Translations under genes and position numbers: made by a program
Part shown: piece by piece, positions 1 through 7,426 of the stretch
How positions within the stretch are numbered: position 1 is the stretch's first letter
Layout: each line of letters begins with the position of its first letter
Notes under the pieces: model-generated
The model's database searches: none
The model's input: the letters and a program-made list of their open reading frames with translations, nothing else
Told to the model about the DNA's origin: nothing
Assembly: GCA_035633255.1 (NCBI GenBank)
Contig: DASQFD010000104.1
Coordinates: 1-51,230 of the forward strand
Direction: 5' to 3'
From: DASQFD01 sp035633255
Lineage (GTDB): Bacteria; Actinomycetota; Actinomycetes; Actinomycetales; Dermatophilaceae
Length of the DNA stretch: 51,230 nt

Positions 1-168
1 GTGAAGGACAACATCGGCACCGCGCTCATCTGGTACATCGTCGGCGGCCTCGTGGCCGGCGCCGGTGCCATCGCCTGTGGTGTCGGCCTGCTGGTGACGA
101 TCCCGATCTTCCTGATCGGCACCGCCTTCACCTACAAGCACCTCACGGGCCAGCCGGTCGCTCCCTGA
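1..168 (+). CDS. C-terminal end of a small-TM membrane protein (5' truncated by window edge)
   Basis: The reading frame is open from base 1 and stops at TGA 166-168. The visible 55 residues contain one long hydrophobic stretch, rich in Gly, Ala, Val and Ile, then a tail that reads TYKHLTGQPVAP. That ending is typical of the last membrane helix of actinobacterial proline/glycine-rich integral membrane proteins of unknown function, in which a YTYR/K-x-L-x-G-Q-P-V-A-P tail closes the protein. The GTG at base 1 is probably an internal Val codon and not the start. It ends 4 bp from the stop of convergent hmgA. Function is not assignable. Confidence 0.7.
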   Translation: MKDNIGTALIWYIVGGLVAGAGAIACGVGLLVTIPIFLIGTAFTYKHLTGQPVAP

Positions 169-172
169 CCGG

Positions 173-1474
173 TCAGGAGTTCGAGAAGACGGCGGGAGCT
201 TCACCCCCGCCGTCTTCTGCATTTGCGGGCCCGCCTCGACCCGCCCACGTCCAGGGGTACGCCGGGTCCTCGACCGCCAGCCCGGCCTCACCGAGGTCGA
301 GCGGGGCGAACGTGTCGACCATGACCGCCGACTCCTCGAAGTAGTCGACGCCCAGCGACGCCTCGATCGCGGCGGGCTGCGGACCGTGGGCGTGCCCGCC
401 CGGGTGCAGCGAGACCGAGCCGATCCCGATGCCCGAGCCCTTGCGCGCCTCGTAGTCGCCGCCGACGTAGAACATCACCTCGTCGGAGTCGACGTTGGAG
501 TGGTAGTAGGGCACCGGGATGGCGAGCGGGTGGTAGTCGACCTTGCGCGGCACGAAGTTGCAGATGACGAAGTTCCAGCCCTCGAAGACCTGGTGCACCG
601 GCGGCGGCTGGTGGACCCGCCCGGTGATCGGCTCGAAGTCGCGCAGATTCAGCACGTACGGGTAGAGGCAGCCGTCCCACCCGACCACGTCGAGCGGGTG
701 GAACGGCAGGACGTGCACCGTGCCGGCCAGCCCGCCGCTCGACGCCGGCCCACTCCCCCGGTGCTTGAGGAAGAGCTCGGTCTCCTCGCCCGGGTCCGCC
801 CCGACGTCCTCGGCGAGCAGCGCCTCCCCGGGCACCCGCAGGTCGCGCTCGCAGAAGGGGCTGTGCTCGAGGAACTGCCCGAACCGGGAGAGGTAGCGCT
901 TCGGCGGCGTGATGTGGCTGTTCGCCTCGATGCAGTAGGCCCGCAGCGGGTCGGCGTCCGAGGCCACGGGCAGCCAGCGGTGCGTCGTCGCCCGGGGCAG
1001 CACGACGTAGTCGCCCTCCCCCACGTCGAGCGCCCCGAAGACGCTCTCCACCCGGGCGGCGCCGCGCTCGACGTAGACGCACTCGTCCCCCACCGCGTTC
1101 CGGTACCACGGGCTGGCCGCGCCGGCGACGGCATACGAGATCCGCACGTCGCCGTTCCCGAGGACGAGCCGGCGCCCCGTGACGACGTCGGTGCCGGCCA
1201 CGGACGCGGGGTCGAACAGGTCGTGCAGGCGCAGGTGGCGCGGCAGCAGCGGGTGGTTCGGGGTGGTCGCGAGGTCCGGCAGGTCCCACACCCTCGCCTC
1301 GGCGATCGTGGACGGCAGGTTGCGGTGGTAGAGCAGGGAGGAGTCCGAGGCGAAGCCCTCCTCCCCCATGAGCTCCTCGTGGTAGAGCGAGCCGGGGCGA
1401 CCGTCCTCGCCGGGCCGCCGGTGCTGGGTGTGCCGCTTGTGCGGGACGTCCCCGAGCCGCTGGTAGTGCGCCAT
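173..1474 (-). CDS. hmgA: Homogentisate 1,2-dioxygenase
   Basis: This non-haem iron dioxygenase opens the ring of homogentisate to give maleylacetoacetate in tyrosine/phenylalanine catabolism. The 433-residue product is close to the usual length of about 430-445. The cupin metal site is visible: the segment YYHSNVDSDE supplies a His and a Glu, and GGHAHGPQ supplies a further His. The N-terminal MAHYQRLGDVPHKRHTQ and the HEELMGEEGF segment are typical of this family in actinobacteria. The ATG at 1472-1474 is chosen because homology begins there; upstream reading-frame extension overlaps dinB. No Shine-Dalgarno is present, and TACGGT lies 6 nt upstream, so translation is probably leaderless. 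It is divergent from dinB across only 29 bp. Confidence 0.95.
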   Translation of the reverse strand: MAHYQRLGDVPHKRHTQHRRPGEDGRPGSLYHEELMGEEGFASDSSLLYHRNLPSTIAEARVWDLPDLATTPNHPLLPRHLRLHDLFDPASVAGTDVVTGRRLVLGNGDVRISYAVAGAASPWYRNAVGDECVYVERGAARVESVFGALDVGEGDYVVLPRATTHRWLPVASDADPLRAYCIEANSHITPPKRYLSRFGQFLEHSPFCERDLRVPGEALLAEDVGADPGEETELFLKHRGSGPASSGGLAGTVHVLPFHPLDVVGWDGCLYPYVLNLRDFEPITGRVHQPPPVHQVFEGWNFVICNFVPRKVDYHPLAIPVPYYHSNVDSDEVMFYVGGDYEARKGSGIGIGSVSLHPGGHAHGPQPAAIEASLGVDYFEESAVMVDTFAPLDLGEAGLAVEDPAYPWTWAGRGGPANAEDGGGEAPAVFSNS

Positions 1475-1480
1475 GGCGAC

Positions 1481-1486
1481 ACCGTA
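1481..1486 (-). promoter_or_regulatory. -10-like hexamer of leaderless hmgA
   Basis: TACGGT on the minus strand ends exactly 6 nt before the hmgA ATG, as in several other genes here that lack a Shine-Dalgarno sequence. Confidence 0.5.
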
Positions 1487-1491
1487 CGCGT

Positions 1492-1497
1492 CACAAT
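1492..1497 (+). promoter_or_regulatory. -10-like hexamer of leaderless dinB
   Basis: CACAAT ends 6 nt before the dinB GTG. It is a weaker fit to the TANNNT pattern seen elsewhere in the window. It lies only 5 bp from the opposing hmgA hexamer. Confidence 0.4.
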
Positions 1498-1503
1498 CGG
1501 CTC

Positions 1504-2589
1504 GTGCCGCGGTCCTGCCGGTGGGTGCTCCACGTCGACCTCGACGAGTTCGTCGCGGCGGTCGAGGTGCTGCGCCGGCCCGAGCTCGCCGGGCGCGAGG
1601 TGGTGGTCGGCGGCCGCGGCGACCCTTCCGAGCGGGCGGTGGTCTCGACCGCGTCCTACGCCGCCCGGGAGCGTGGCGTCCGATCCGGTATGCCGTTGCG
1701 CACCGCCGCGCGGAAGGCGCCGGACGCGACGTTCCTCCCGGTCGACGGAGAGCACTACACGGCGGTCTCCGGAACGGTGATGGAGGTGCTGCGGGCGACC
1801 GGCGCCCTCGTCGAGGTGCTCGGCTGGGACGAGGCGTTCCTCGGCGTCGACGTCGACGACCCGGAGGCGTTCGCGGAGCGGGTGCGCGCCGACGTGCTCG
1901 CGGCCACCCGGCTGCACAGCTCGGTCGGCATCGGGGACAACCGGGTGCGGGCGAAGATCGCCACCGGCTTCGCCAAGCCACGTGGCGCGTTTCGGCTCAC
2001 CGCGGACAACTGGGTCGAGGTCATGGCGCACCGCCCGGTCCGCGACCTGTGGGGCGTCGGTGCCAAGGTGGCGGGGCGGCTGGCCGGGTTGGGGATCCGC
2101 AGCGTCGCCGACCTGGCGGCCGCCGAGCCTGCGGTGCTCGCCGGCGAGCTGGGGCCGAAGCTCGGGCCGTGGTACGGCTCGCTCGGCCGGGGTGAGGGGT
2201 CGGCGGTCGTCGACGACAGCCCGTGGGTGGCCCGCGGGCACAGCCGGGAGACGACCTTCCAGCGCAACGTGCGCGGCGCCGAGGAGGTGGGGGCGGCGCT
2301 GCGGACGCTCACCGCCGGCGTCATGGAGGACGTCGCCGCGGACGGGCGGCCGGTGGTGCGCGTCGGGTTGAAGATCCGGTACGCGCCCTTCGAGACGACG
2401 ACCCGCAGCCGCGCCCTGCCGGCGCATACCCGGGACGCGGCTGCCGTCCTCGACGCGGTGCTGGCGCTGGCCGCGGCGGCGGTGGACCCCGAGCGCGAGC
2501 TGCGGCTGCTGGGCGTGCGCGCGGAGATGGAGATGCCCCATGACGCCGTCGACCCGGTGGCCCGGACGCCGCTGCGCGGCCGCGTCTGA
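1504..2589 (+). CDS. dinB: Y-family DNA polymerase IV (DinB-like)
   Basis: This is an error-prone translesion DNA polymerase of 361 residues. The N-terminal palm motif LHVDLDEFVAAVE carries the first catalytic Asp. YAARERGVRSGMP is the fingers signature, and GWDEAFLGVD replaces the usual S-x-D-E-A-Y/F-L-D motif but keeps the Asp-Glu pair. SVGIGDNRVRAKIATGFAKP matches the family's thumb-proximal segment, followed by a helix-hairpin-helix (LWGVGAKVAGRLAGLGI) and the little-finger domain. It starts with GTG, without a Shine-Dalgarno. The C-terminus lacks an obvious beta-clamp motif. Nothing in the sequence suggests a LexA site in its very short promoter. Paralogue assignment within the DinB family is uncertain. 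Confidence 0.9.
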   Translation: MPRSCRWVLHVDLDEFVAAVEVLRRPELAGREVVVGGRGDPSERAVVSTASYAARERGVRSGMPLRTAARKAPDATFLPVDGEHYTAVSGTVMEVLRATGALVEVLGWDEAFLGVDVDDPEAFAERVRADVLAATRLHSSVGIGDNRVRAKIATGFAKPRGAFRLTADNWVEVMAHRPVRDLWGVGAKVAGRLAGLGIRSVADLAAAEPAVLAGELGPKLGPWYGSLGRGEGSAVVDDSPWVARGHSRETTFQRNVRGAEEVGAALRTLTAGVMEDVAADGRPVVRVGLKIRYAPFETTTRSRALPAHTRDAAAVLDAVLALAAAAVDPERELRLLGVRAEMEMPHDAVDPVARTPLRGRV

Positions 2590-2612
2590 GCGGAGCGGGC
2601 GCCAGTCTCTTT

Positions 2613-2676
2613 GGTCGAGAGTGCAGAACACGCCGATAGGGCACGGCCGTTGTCGGCGTGTCCTGCGCTCTCGACC
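2613..2676 (+). repeat. Long imperfect palindrome after dinB (26-bp arms, 12-nt loop)
   Basis: The left arm (2613-2638, beginning GGTCGAGAGTGCAG) and the right arm (2651-2676, ending GCGCTCTCGACC) are complementary at 23 of 26 positions. In a plus-strand transcript two of the three differences become G-U pairs and only one A-C mismatch remains. It starts 24 bp after the dinB stop. It could be a dinB transcription terminator or 3'-UTR structure (no T tract follows), or one copy of a dispersed palindromic element. Confidence 0.8.
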
Positions 2677-2777
2677 GGGGCGTTCCCCACGCGACGGTCC
2701 GCGGCTGAGGTGCCTGGGCCGGTCGCCCCTGCGAGCCGGCCCGGCACCGCGGGCTGCTCGGCGAGGCCGCCCGACGC

Positions 2778-2783
2778 TAGGTT
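2778..2783 (+). promoter_or_regulatory. -10-like hexamer of a leaderless gene
   Basis: TAGGTT ends 6 nt before the ATG of the 2790 gene, and there is no Shine-Dalgarno. This promoter probably drives that gene together with coupled fahA. Confidence 0.55.
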
Positions 2784-2789
2784 GGCGCC

Positions 2790-3707
2790 ATGGCACCGAC
2801 GACGTCCCCGCTGCTGCGCGGGCTCGTCGACGACGCCGCCGTCTTCCCACCGGGCAACGCCCCGCTCGAGGTCGCCGTCGCGCGCCACGCGGGGCACCGT
2901 GAGGCCGGGTATGCCGGCTGCGTCGGCCCGCTGCTCCTCCCACCGAGCGCGGCCGGTCCTCTGCCCGGGGCCGTGGAGACGCACTGGCCGCCGGCCGAGC
3001 CGCTGCGGGTGGTGCTGGTGTCCCGACCCGGCGCTCCGGTCAGCGCTCTGACGGAGGCGGTGGAGCGGCTCGCCACCGAGAAGCGGGTGGAGGTGGCGGG
3101 CGTCGAGCTCGGGTGGACGAAGGGCTGGCGCGCCCTCGCGGTGAGTGACCTGCCGGTAGCGGTGGAGGTCCCGCGCGGCGCGGAGCAGTCGGCCGCCCTC
3201 GAGGACATCGCGCGCGCCCGGGACGACGCCAGCGCCACCCTCGGCGGCGTCGCCGCCGCGCCCGCGGAGCGAGCCTCGGTGGTCGCGAAGTTCCGCACCG
3301 GTCCCACGCCCACGTGGCCGTGGCCGGAGGAGCGCGAGCTCGCCGAGTTCCTCGTCGGTGCCGTGGCCCGGGGCCTGCCGTTCCGGCTGACCGGAGGCCT
3401 CCACCACGCCGTGCGGGGCACCTACCCCCCCGGCACCGCCACCGCGGTCCCGGCGCCGGAGGAGAACCACGGGGTGCTCGACGTGCTGCTCGCCACCCGT
3501 GCTGCGCTGGACGGCGCGGGGCCCGCCGAGGTGGCGGAGGTGCTCGGGCGGCGGGACGGGGTCACGTTGGCGGCGGAGGCGATGGCACTGGACGACGACG
3601 CGGCGGCCCGCGTGCGGGCCGCGTTCACGGCATACGGGTGCTGCGAGGTGACCGACCCGATCGGCGAGCTCGCCGACCTGGGACTGGACGTGGGGAGCGC
3701 GACATGA
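2790..3707 (+). CDS. Unrecognised protein coupled to fahA (possible TIM-barrel-like family)
   Basis: The product is 305 residues, soluble and without a signal peptide. I do not recognise a named family, but the pattern AKFRTGP (around residue 167) followed by PFRLTGGLHHAVRG resembles a widespread uncharacterised family with conserved K-F/L-R-T-G and T-A-G-L-H-H motifs, possibly a TIM-barrel (inference). The N-terminal VDDAAVFPPGNAPL also fits that family. Its TGA overlaps the fahA ATG (ATGA), so the two are translationally coupled. Together with hmgA and hpd nearby this ties it to homogentisate breakdown. No maleylacetoacetate isomerase gene is visible in the cluster. Confidence is high for the gene, low for function. 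Confidence 0.85.
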   Translation: MAPTTSPLLRGLVDDAAVFPPGNAPLEVAVARHAGHREAGYAGCVGPLLLPPSAAGPLPGAVETHWPPAEPLRVVLVSRPGAPVSALTEAVERLATEKRVEVAGVELGWTKGWRALAVSDLPVAVEVPRGAEQSAALEDIARARDDASATLGGVAAAPAERASVVAKFRTGPTPTWPWPEERELAEFLVGAVARGLPFRLTGGLHHAVRGTYPPGTATAVPAPEENHGVLDVLLATRAALDGAGPAEVAEVLGRRDGVTLAAEAMALDDDAAARVRAAFTAYGCCEVTDPIGELADLGLDVGSAT

Positions 3708-4960
3708 CCTGGCTGGACCTGCCGCCGGACTCGCCCTTCGGGGTGGCGAACCTGCCCTATGGGGTGTTCACGGCAGGCGAGGAGCCGCCTCGGGTGGGCG
3801 TGCGCGTGGGGGACGCGGTGCTCGACGCCGCCGGGCTCGCCGAGCGGGTGGGCATGGAGTCCGCGGCCGTGTGGCGGGAGCCGAGCCTGAACCCGTTCCT
3901 CGCGGAGGGGCGGCCGGCGTGGCGGGCGGCACGGGAGTGGCTGACGGTCCAGCTGACCGACGAGGCGTACCGCGACGCCGTCGAGGCGCACCTCGTGCCG
4001 CTGGACGCCGTCGCGCTGCACCTGCCGGTCGAGGTGGCGGACTACGTCGACTTCTACGCGAGCGAGCACCACGCCACCAACGTCGGCCGGCTCTTCCGCC
4101 CCGACTCCGAGCCCCTCACGCCGAACTGGAAGCACCTCCCCATCGGCTACCACGGGCGGGCCGGCACCGTGGTCGTCTCCGGCACCGACGTGGTGCGGCC
4201 GTGCGGGCAGCGGCGTCCGCCGGGCGCCGACGCGCCGGTGTTCGGGCCGAGCACCCGGCTCGACATCGAGGCCGAGCTCGGGTTCGTCGTCGGGGGGGCG
4301 ACCCGGCTGGGCGAGCCGGTGAGCGTGGCCCAGGCGGAGGAGCACCTCTTCGGGTGTGTGCTCCTCAACGACTGGAGCGCCCGGGACATCCAGGCGTGGG
4401 AGTACGTGCCGCTGGGGCCCTTCCTCGGCAAGTCCTTCGCGACGTCCGTCTCCCCGTGGGTGGTCACCACCGAGGCGCTGCGGGCGGCCCGCGTGCCGCT
4501 GCCCGGGCAGGACCCCGAGCCGCTGCCCTACCTGCGCGGCGAGCCGACGGCGGACGGCGCGGGGACGGCATACGGGCTGGACGTCGCCTACGAGGTGGAG
4601 TGGAACGGGACGGTGGTCTCCCGGCCGGGGTTCCGCGACATGTACTGGTCGCCGGCGCAGATGCTCGCCCACCTGACCGTGGGCGGGGCGTCGCTGCGCG
4701 ACGGCGACCTCTTCGCGTCGGGCACCGTCTCGGGGCCACGGCGGGACTCCCGGGGCTGCTTCCTGGAGCTGACGTGGAGCGGGACCGAGCCGGTCACCCT
4801 CGGCGACGGCACCGAGCGCACCTTCCTGGAGGACGGCGACACCGTGACGCTCCGGGCCACCGCCCCCGGCGCCGGTGGCGCGGTCGTGGGCTTCGGCGAG
4901 TGCACCGGGCGGATCCTGCCCGCGCGCCCGGCACCGCTCATCGGGGCTGCCGGCCCCTGA
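3704..4960 (+). CDS. fahA: Fumarylacetoacetase
   Basis: The enzyme hydrolyses fumarylacetoacetate to fumarate and acetoacetate, the last step of tyrosine degradation. The product is 418 residues, the normal length. The catalytic region is intact: VDFYASEHHATNVG (residues about 113-128) carries the metal-binding Asp and the catalytic-base His, PIGYHGRAG follows, EAELG (about 188) supplies metal-ligand Glu residues, and LLNDWSARDIQAWEY plus GPFLGKSF supply Asp and Lys. The ATG at 3704 overlaps the upstream gene's stop, so the pair is co-translated. The 3' end overlaps the convergent RDD gene by 23 bp. Confidence 0.95.
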   Translation: MTWLDLPPDSPFGVANLPYGVFTAGEEPPRVGVRVGDAVLDAAGLAERVGMESAAVWREPSLNPFLAEGRPAWRAAREWLTVQLTDEAYRDAVEAHLVPLDAVALHLPVEVADYVDFYASEHHATNVGRLFRPDSEPLTPNWKHLPIGYHGRAGTVVVSGTDVVRPCGQRRPPGADAPVFGPSTRLDIEAELGFVVGGATRLGEPVSVAQAEEHLFGCVLLNDWSARDIQAWEYVPLGPFLGKSFATSVSPWVVTTEALRAARVPLPGQDPEPLPYLRGEPTADGAGTAYGLDVAYEVEWNGTVVSRPGFRDMYWSPAQMLAHLTVGGASLRDGDLFASGTVSGPRRDSRGCFLELTWSGTEPVTLGDGTERTFLEDGDTVTLRATAPGAGGAVVGFGECTGRILPARPAPLIGAAGP

Positions 4961-5942
4961 CGACGACGGTGTCGGCGACCTTGTCGTGCCCGGCCTGGCG
5001 CCGCGCGTCCGCGAGCGGCCAGACGTAGTTCAGGACGGTGGCCAGCAGGGCCGGGAAGGACAGGAGGGGGACGTTGCGCAGGGCCGCCAGGACGGTCTGA
5101 AACCCGGCGCGGCGGATGGCGGCGTCCCAGCCGAGCACCCCGGGACGGCCGACGCGGCGGACGCTGATCCCGACCAGGAGCTTGCCCGGGGTCGCGCCGT
5201 AGCGGGTGAGGAAGAACGCCTCGTAGAACAGCCCCACGAGCAGCTGGACCGCGATGAACGCCACGAGCGGGCCGCGGTCGATGGCGCCGGTGAGCTCCGC
5301 CACCGGGGGCAGCGCCGACGTGCTGGTCAGGCCCTCGAGCCGGCTCAGCAGGGGCTGCACGGCCTGCCACGCGAACCACCCGCCGACGATCCCCGACAGC
5401 ACCGCCGTGACGAGGTAGTCGAGGAGGAACGCCCCGACGCGCTGCACGTAGCTCGCGAGCGGCACGCCGTCGTCGGTGCTGGGCCCGACCCGTGGCGCCT
5501 GCCACGGGTAGGGCGCGGGGCCACCGGGCGGGCCCGCGGGCCCACCGGGGTAGCCGGGGTAGCCGCCGGGCCCGCCCGGATACTGGCCCGGGCCGGGTCC
5601 GCCCGGGTGCTGGCCCGGGCCGCTCCCGTACGGTCCGGCCCCACCCCGCGGGTATGCCGTCGGGTCGCCCGGTGGCGGCGGCAGGGCACCGGGGGGCGCC
5701 CAGGTCGCCGGCGGCTGGGCACCCGGGGTCGCACCCGGAGTGGTCGGCGGGGTGGGCCCCGGAACGGTCGGCTGCGGGGCGGGCTGAGCGGACGCCTGAG
5801 CGGACGGCTGCGGGGCCGGCTGGGGGGCCGGGGCCGTCCGGCGCGGCGTGGTGTGCGCCGTCCACAGGATCCCGTCGAAGTAGCGGAGCTGTCCCGGGTC
5901 GTCGGGGTCGTCGTACCAGCCGGGGCCGGTCGGGTTCGTCAT
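4938..5942 (-). CDS. RDD-family membrane protein with N-terminal DUF2510 segment
   Basis: The product is 334 residues. Residues 1-35 (PGWYDDP...LRYFDGILWT) are a DUF2510-type tryptophan motif. A long Pro/Gly/Gln-rich linker follows to about residue 160. The C-terminal half is an RDD domain with about three hydrophobic segments: RVGAFLLDYLV carries the Arg/Asp signature, TRYGATPGKLLVGI is the second conserved block, and a last helix lies near LLSFPALLATVLNYVWPL. The family's transport role is poorly defined. It overlaps fahA by 23 bp tail to tail. CATCCT 6 nt upstream of the ATG suggests leaderless translation. Confidence 0.9.
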   Translation of the reverse strand: MTNPTGPGWYDDPDDPGQLRYFDGILWTAHTTPRRTAPAPQPAPQPSAQASAQPAPQPTVPGPTPPTTPGATPGAQPPATWAPPGALPPPPGDPTAYPRGGAGPYGSGPGQHPGGPGPGQYPGGPGGYPGYPGGPAGPPGGPAPYPWQAPRVGPSTDDGVPLASYVQRVGAFLLDYLVTAVLSGIVGGWFAWQAVQPLLSRLEGLTSTSALPPVAELTGAIDRGPLVAFIAVQLLVGLFYEAFFLTRYGATPGKLLVGISVRRVGRPGVLGWDAAIRRAGFQTVLAALRNVPLLSFPALLATVLNYVWPLADARRQAGHDKVADTVVVRGRQPR

Positions 5943-6001
5943 GTCCGCAGGATGTCATGTCCCGCTGCGCACGCCGTCCCCCCGGCGACCGGCCCGCGCC
6001 G

Positions 6002-6057
6002 ACGTGCTCGAGGTCGGCGGGCCGGCGCCACGTGCTCGGGGTCGGCGGGCCGGCGCC
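6002..6057. repeat. Tandem duplication, 2 x 28 bp, downstream of hpd
   Basis: Two adjacent 28-bp copies (beginning ACGTGCTCG) differ at one base, and CACGTG follows. It begins about 21 bp past the hpd stop codon and fills much of the gap between hpd and the RDD gene. Confidence 0.9.
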
Positions 6058-6078
6058 CACGTGCGGGCCCCTCCCGCC

Positions 6079-7317
6079 TCAGAGGTTGCCGCGCCGGGCC
6101 TGCTCCCGCTCGATGGACTCGAAGAGCGCCTTGAAGTTGCCCTTGCCGAAGCCGAGGGAGCCGTGCCGCTCGATCACCTCGAAGAACACCGTCGGCCGGT
6201 CCCCGAGCGGCCGGGTGAAGATCTGCAGGAGGTAGCCGTCCTCGTCACGGTCGACGAGGATCTTGCGGGCCTTGAGCTCCTCGATCGGCACCCGCACCTC
6301 CCCGATGCGCGCCCGCAGCTCCGGGTCGTCGTAGTAGGCGTCCGGGGTGTCGAGGAACTCCACGCCCTCCTTGGTCAGCTCGTCGACCGTGCGGAGGATG
6401 TCGTTGGTGGCGAGCGCGAGGTGCTGCGCCCCGGGGCCGCGGTAGAAGTCGAGGTACTCGTCGATCTGGCTGCGCTTCTTGGCGATGGCCGGCTCGTTGA
6501 GGGGGAACTTCACCCGGTGGTTGCCGTTGGCGACGACCTTGGACATCAGCGCGGAGTAGTCGGTGGCGATGTCGTCGCCGATGAACTCGGCCAGGTTCAC
6601 GAAGCCCATGACGCGGTTGTAGAAGGACACCCACTGGTCCATCCGACCCAGCTCGACGTTGCCGACGACGTGGTCCAGGGCCGAGAAGAGCCGCTTCGGC
6701 GCGCCCTCCCGCTTGACGAACGAGGACGAGCGGGCGACGTAGCCGGGTAGGTAGGGGCCGGCGTACCTCACCCCGCCGACCACCCGCTGGACCAGGCTGT
6801 GCCGGGTGTCGCCGTAGGTGGCGATGGCGGCGACGCGCACCCGGCCGTGCTCGTCCTCGACGTCGTGGGGCTCCTCGAGCACCGTCGCGCCCGCGGTGCG
6901 GGCGTGGGCGATGCACCGGTCCACGTCCGGCACCTCGAGCGCGATGTCGACGACCCCGTCACCGTGGCGGGCGTGGTGGGCGAGCAGCGGGCTCTGCGGG
7001 TCGACCGCGCCCTTGAGCACGAAGCGGATCGAGCCGGACCTCAGCACGAAGGCCTTGTGGTCGCGGTTGCCGTGCTCGGGGCCGGAGTAGGCGACGAGCT
7101 CCATGCCCCACGCGGACTGGTAGTAGTGGGCGGCCTGGGTGGCGTTGCCGACCACGAGGACGACGGCGTCCCAGCCGGTCACCGGGAACGGGTCCCGGGT
7201 CTCGTCGTACTCCACGAGGCCGACGAGCTGCCGAAGCTGGTCCAGGTCGAGGTCGGCCTCCCGCTCGGTGGGCGTGAGGTCGAGGGGTGCGCCGGGCGTC
7301 GCGGTGGTCTCCGTCAT
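6079..7317 (-). CDS. hpd: 4-hydroxyphenylpyruvate dioxygenase
   Basis: This iron enzyme converts 4-hydroxyphenylpyruvate to homogentisate, the substrate of HmgA. The product is 412 residues with two vicinal-oxygen-chelate halves. The C-terminal metal triad is visible: His in LDHVVGNVE, His in AQHLALATNDI, and Glu in VFFEVIERHG. The extreme C-terminus GFGKGNFKALFESIEREQARRGNL-type gate helix is complete. The ATG at 7315-7317 is preferred because the longer frame upstream has no family sequence. CACAGT lies 6 nt upstream, which suits leaderless translation. It is divergent from the Lrp-type regulator, an arrangement common in actinobacteria, so regulation by that protein is likely. Confidence 0.95.
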   Translation of the reverse strand: MTETTATPGAPLDLTPTEREADLDLDQLRQLVGLVEYDETRDPFPVTGWDAVVLVVGNATQAAHYYQSAWGMELVAYSGPEHGNRDHKAFVLRSGSIRFVLKGAVDPQSPLLAHHARHGDGVVDIALEVPDVDRCIAHARTAGATVLEEPHDVEDEHGRVRVAAIATYGDTRHSLVQRVVGGVRYAGPYLPGYVARSSSFVKREGAPKRLFSALDHVVGNVELGRMDQWVSFYNRVMGFVNLAEFIGDDIATDYSALMSKVVANGNHRVKFPLNEPAIAKKRSQIDEYLDFYRGPGAQHLALATNDILRTVDELTKEGVEFLDTPDAYYDDPELRARIGEVRVPIEELKARKILVDRDEDGYLLQIFTRPLGDRPTVFFEVIERHGSLGFGKGNFKALFESIEREQARRGNL

Positions 7318-7325
7318 GGGTGCAC

Positions 7326-7341
7326 TGTGCGCTGTGTCACG
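7326..7341. promoter_or_regulatory. Possible CRP/GlxR-type operator in the hpd/lrp gap
   Basis: TGTGCGCTGTGTCACG matches the TGTG-N8-CACA pattern at seven of eight core bases. It overlaps the presumed hpd -10 region, a position that would suit repression of hpd. This is inference from pattern only. Confidence 0.35.
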
Positions 7342-7426
7342 CAGGGTGTGCAACGGTATGCCGTGCCGCTGGGCACGGTGCGCAGCCTGTTGCCCTCGTG
7401 CCGGGCCGGGATGGACGATGTGCCCC

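Noticed and set aside
1..168. A complete 55-residue gene starting at GTG 1
   Set aside because: The sequence looks like the last helix and tail of a larger membrane protein; the GTG coincides with the arbitrary window edge.
1755..3470. Long open frames on the minus strand opposite dinB and the 2790 gene
   Set aside because: High GC makes long antisense frames common. The translations are Arg/Pro/Gly-rich with no family motif, and the plus-strand genes have clear motifs and coupling.
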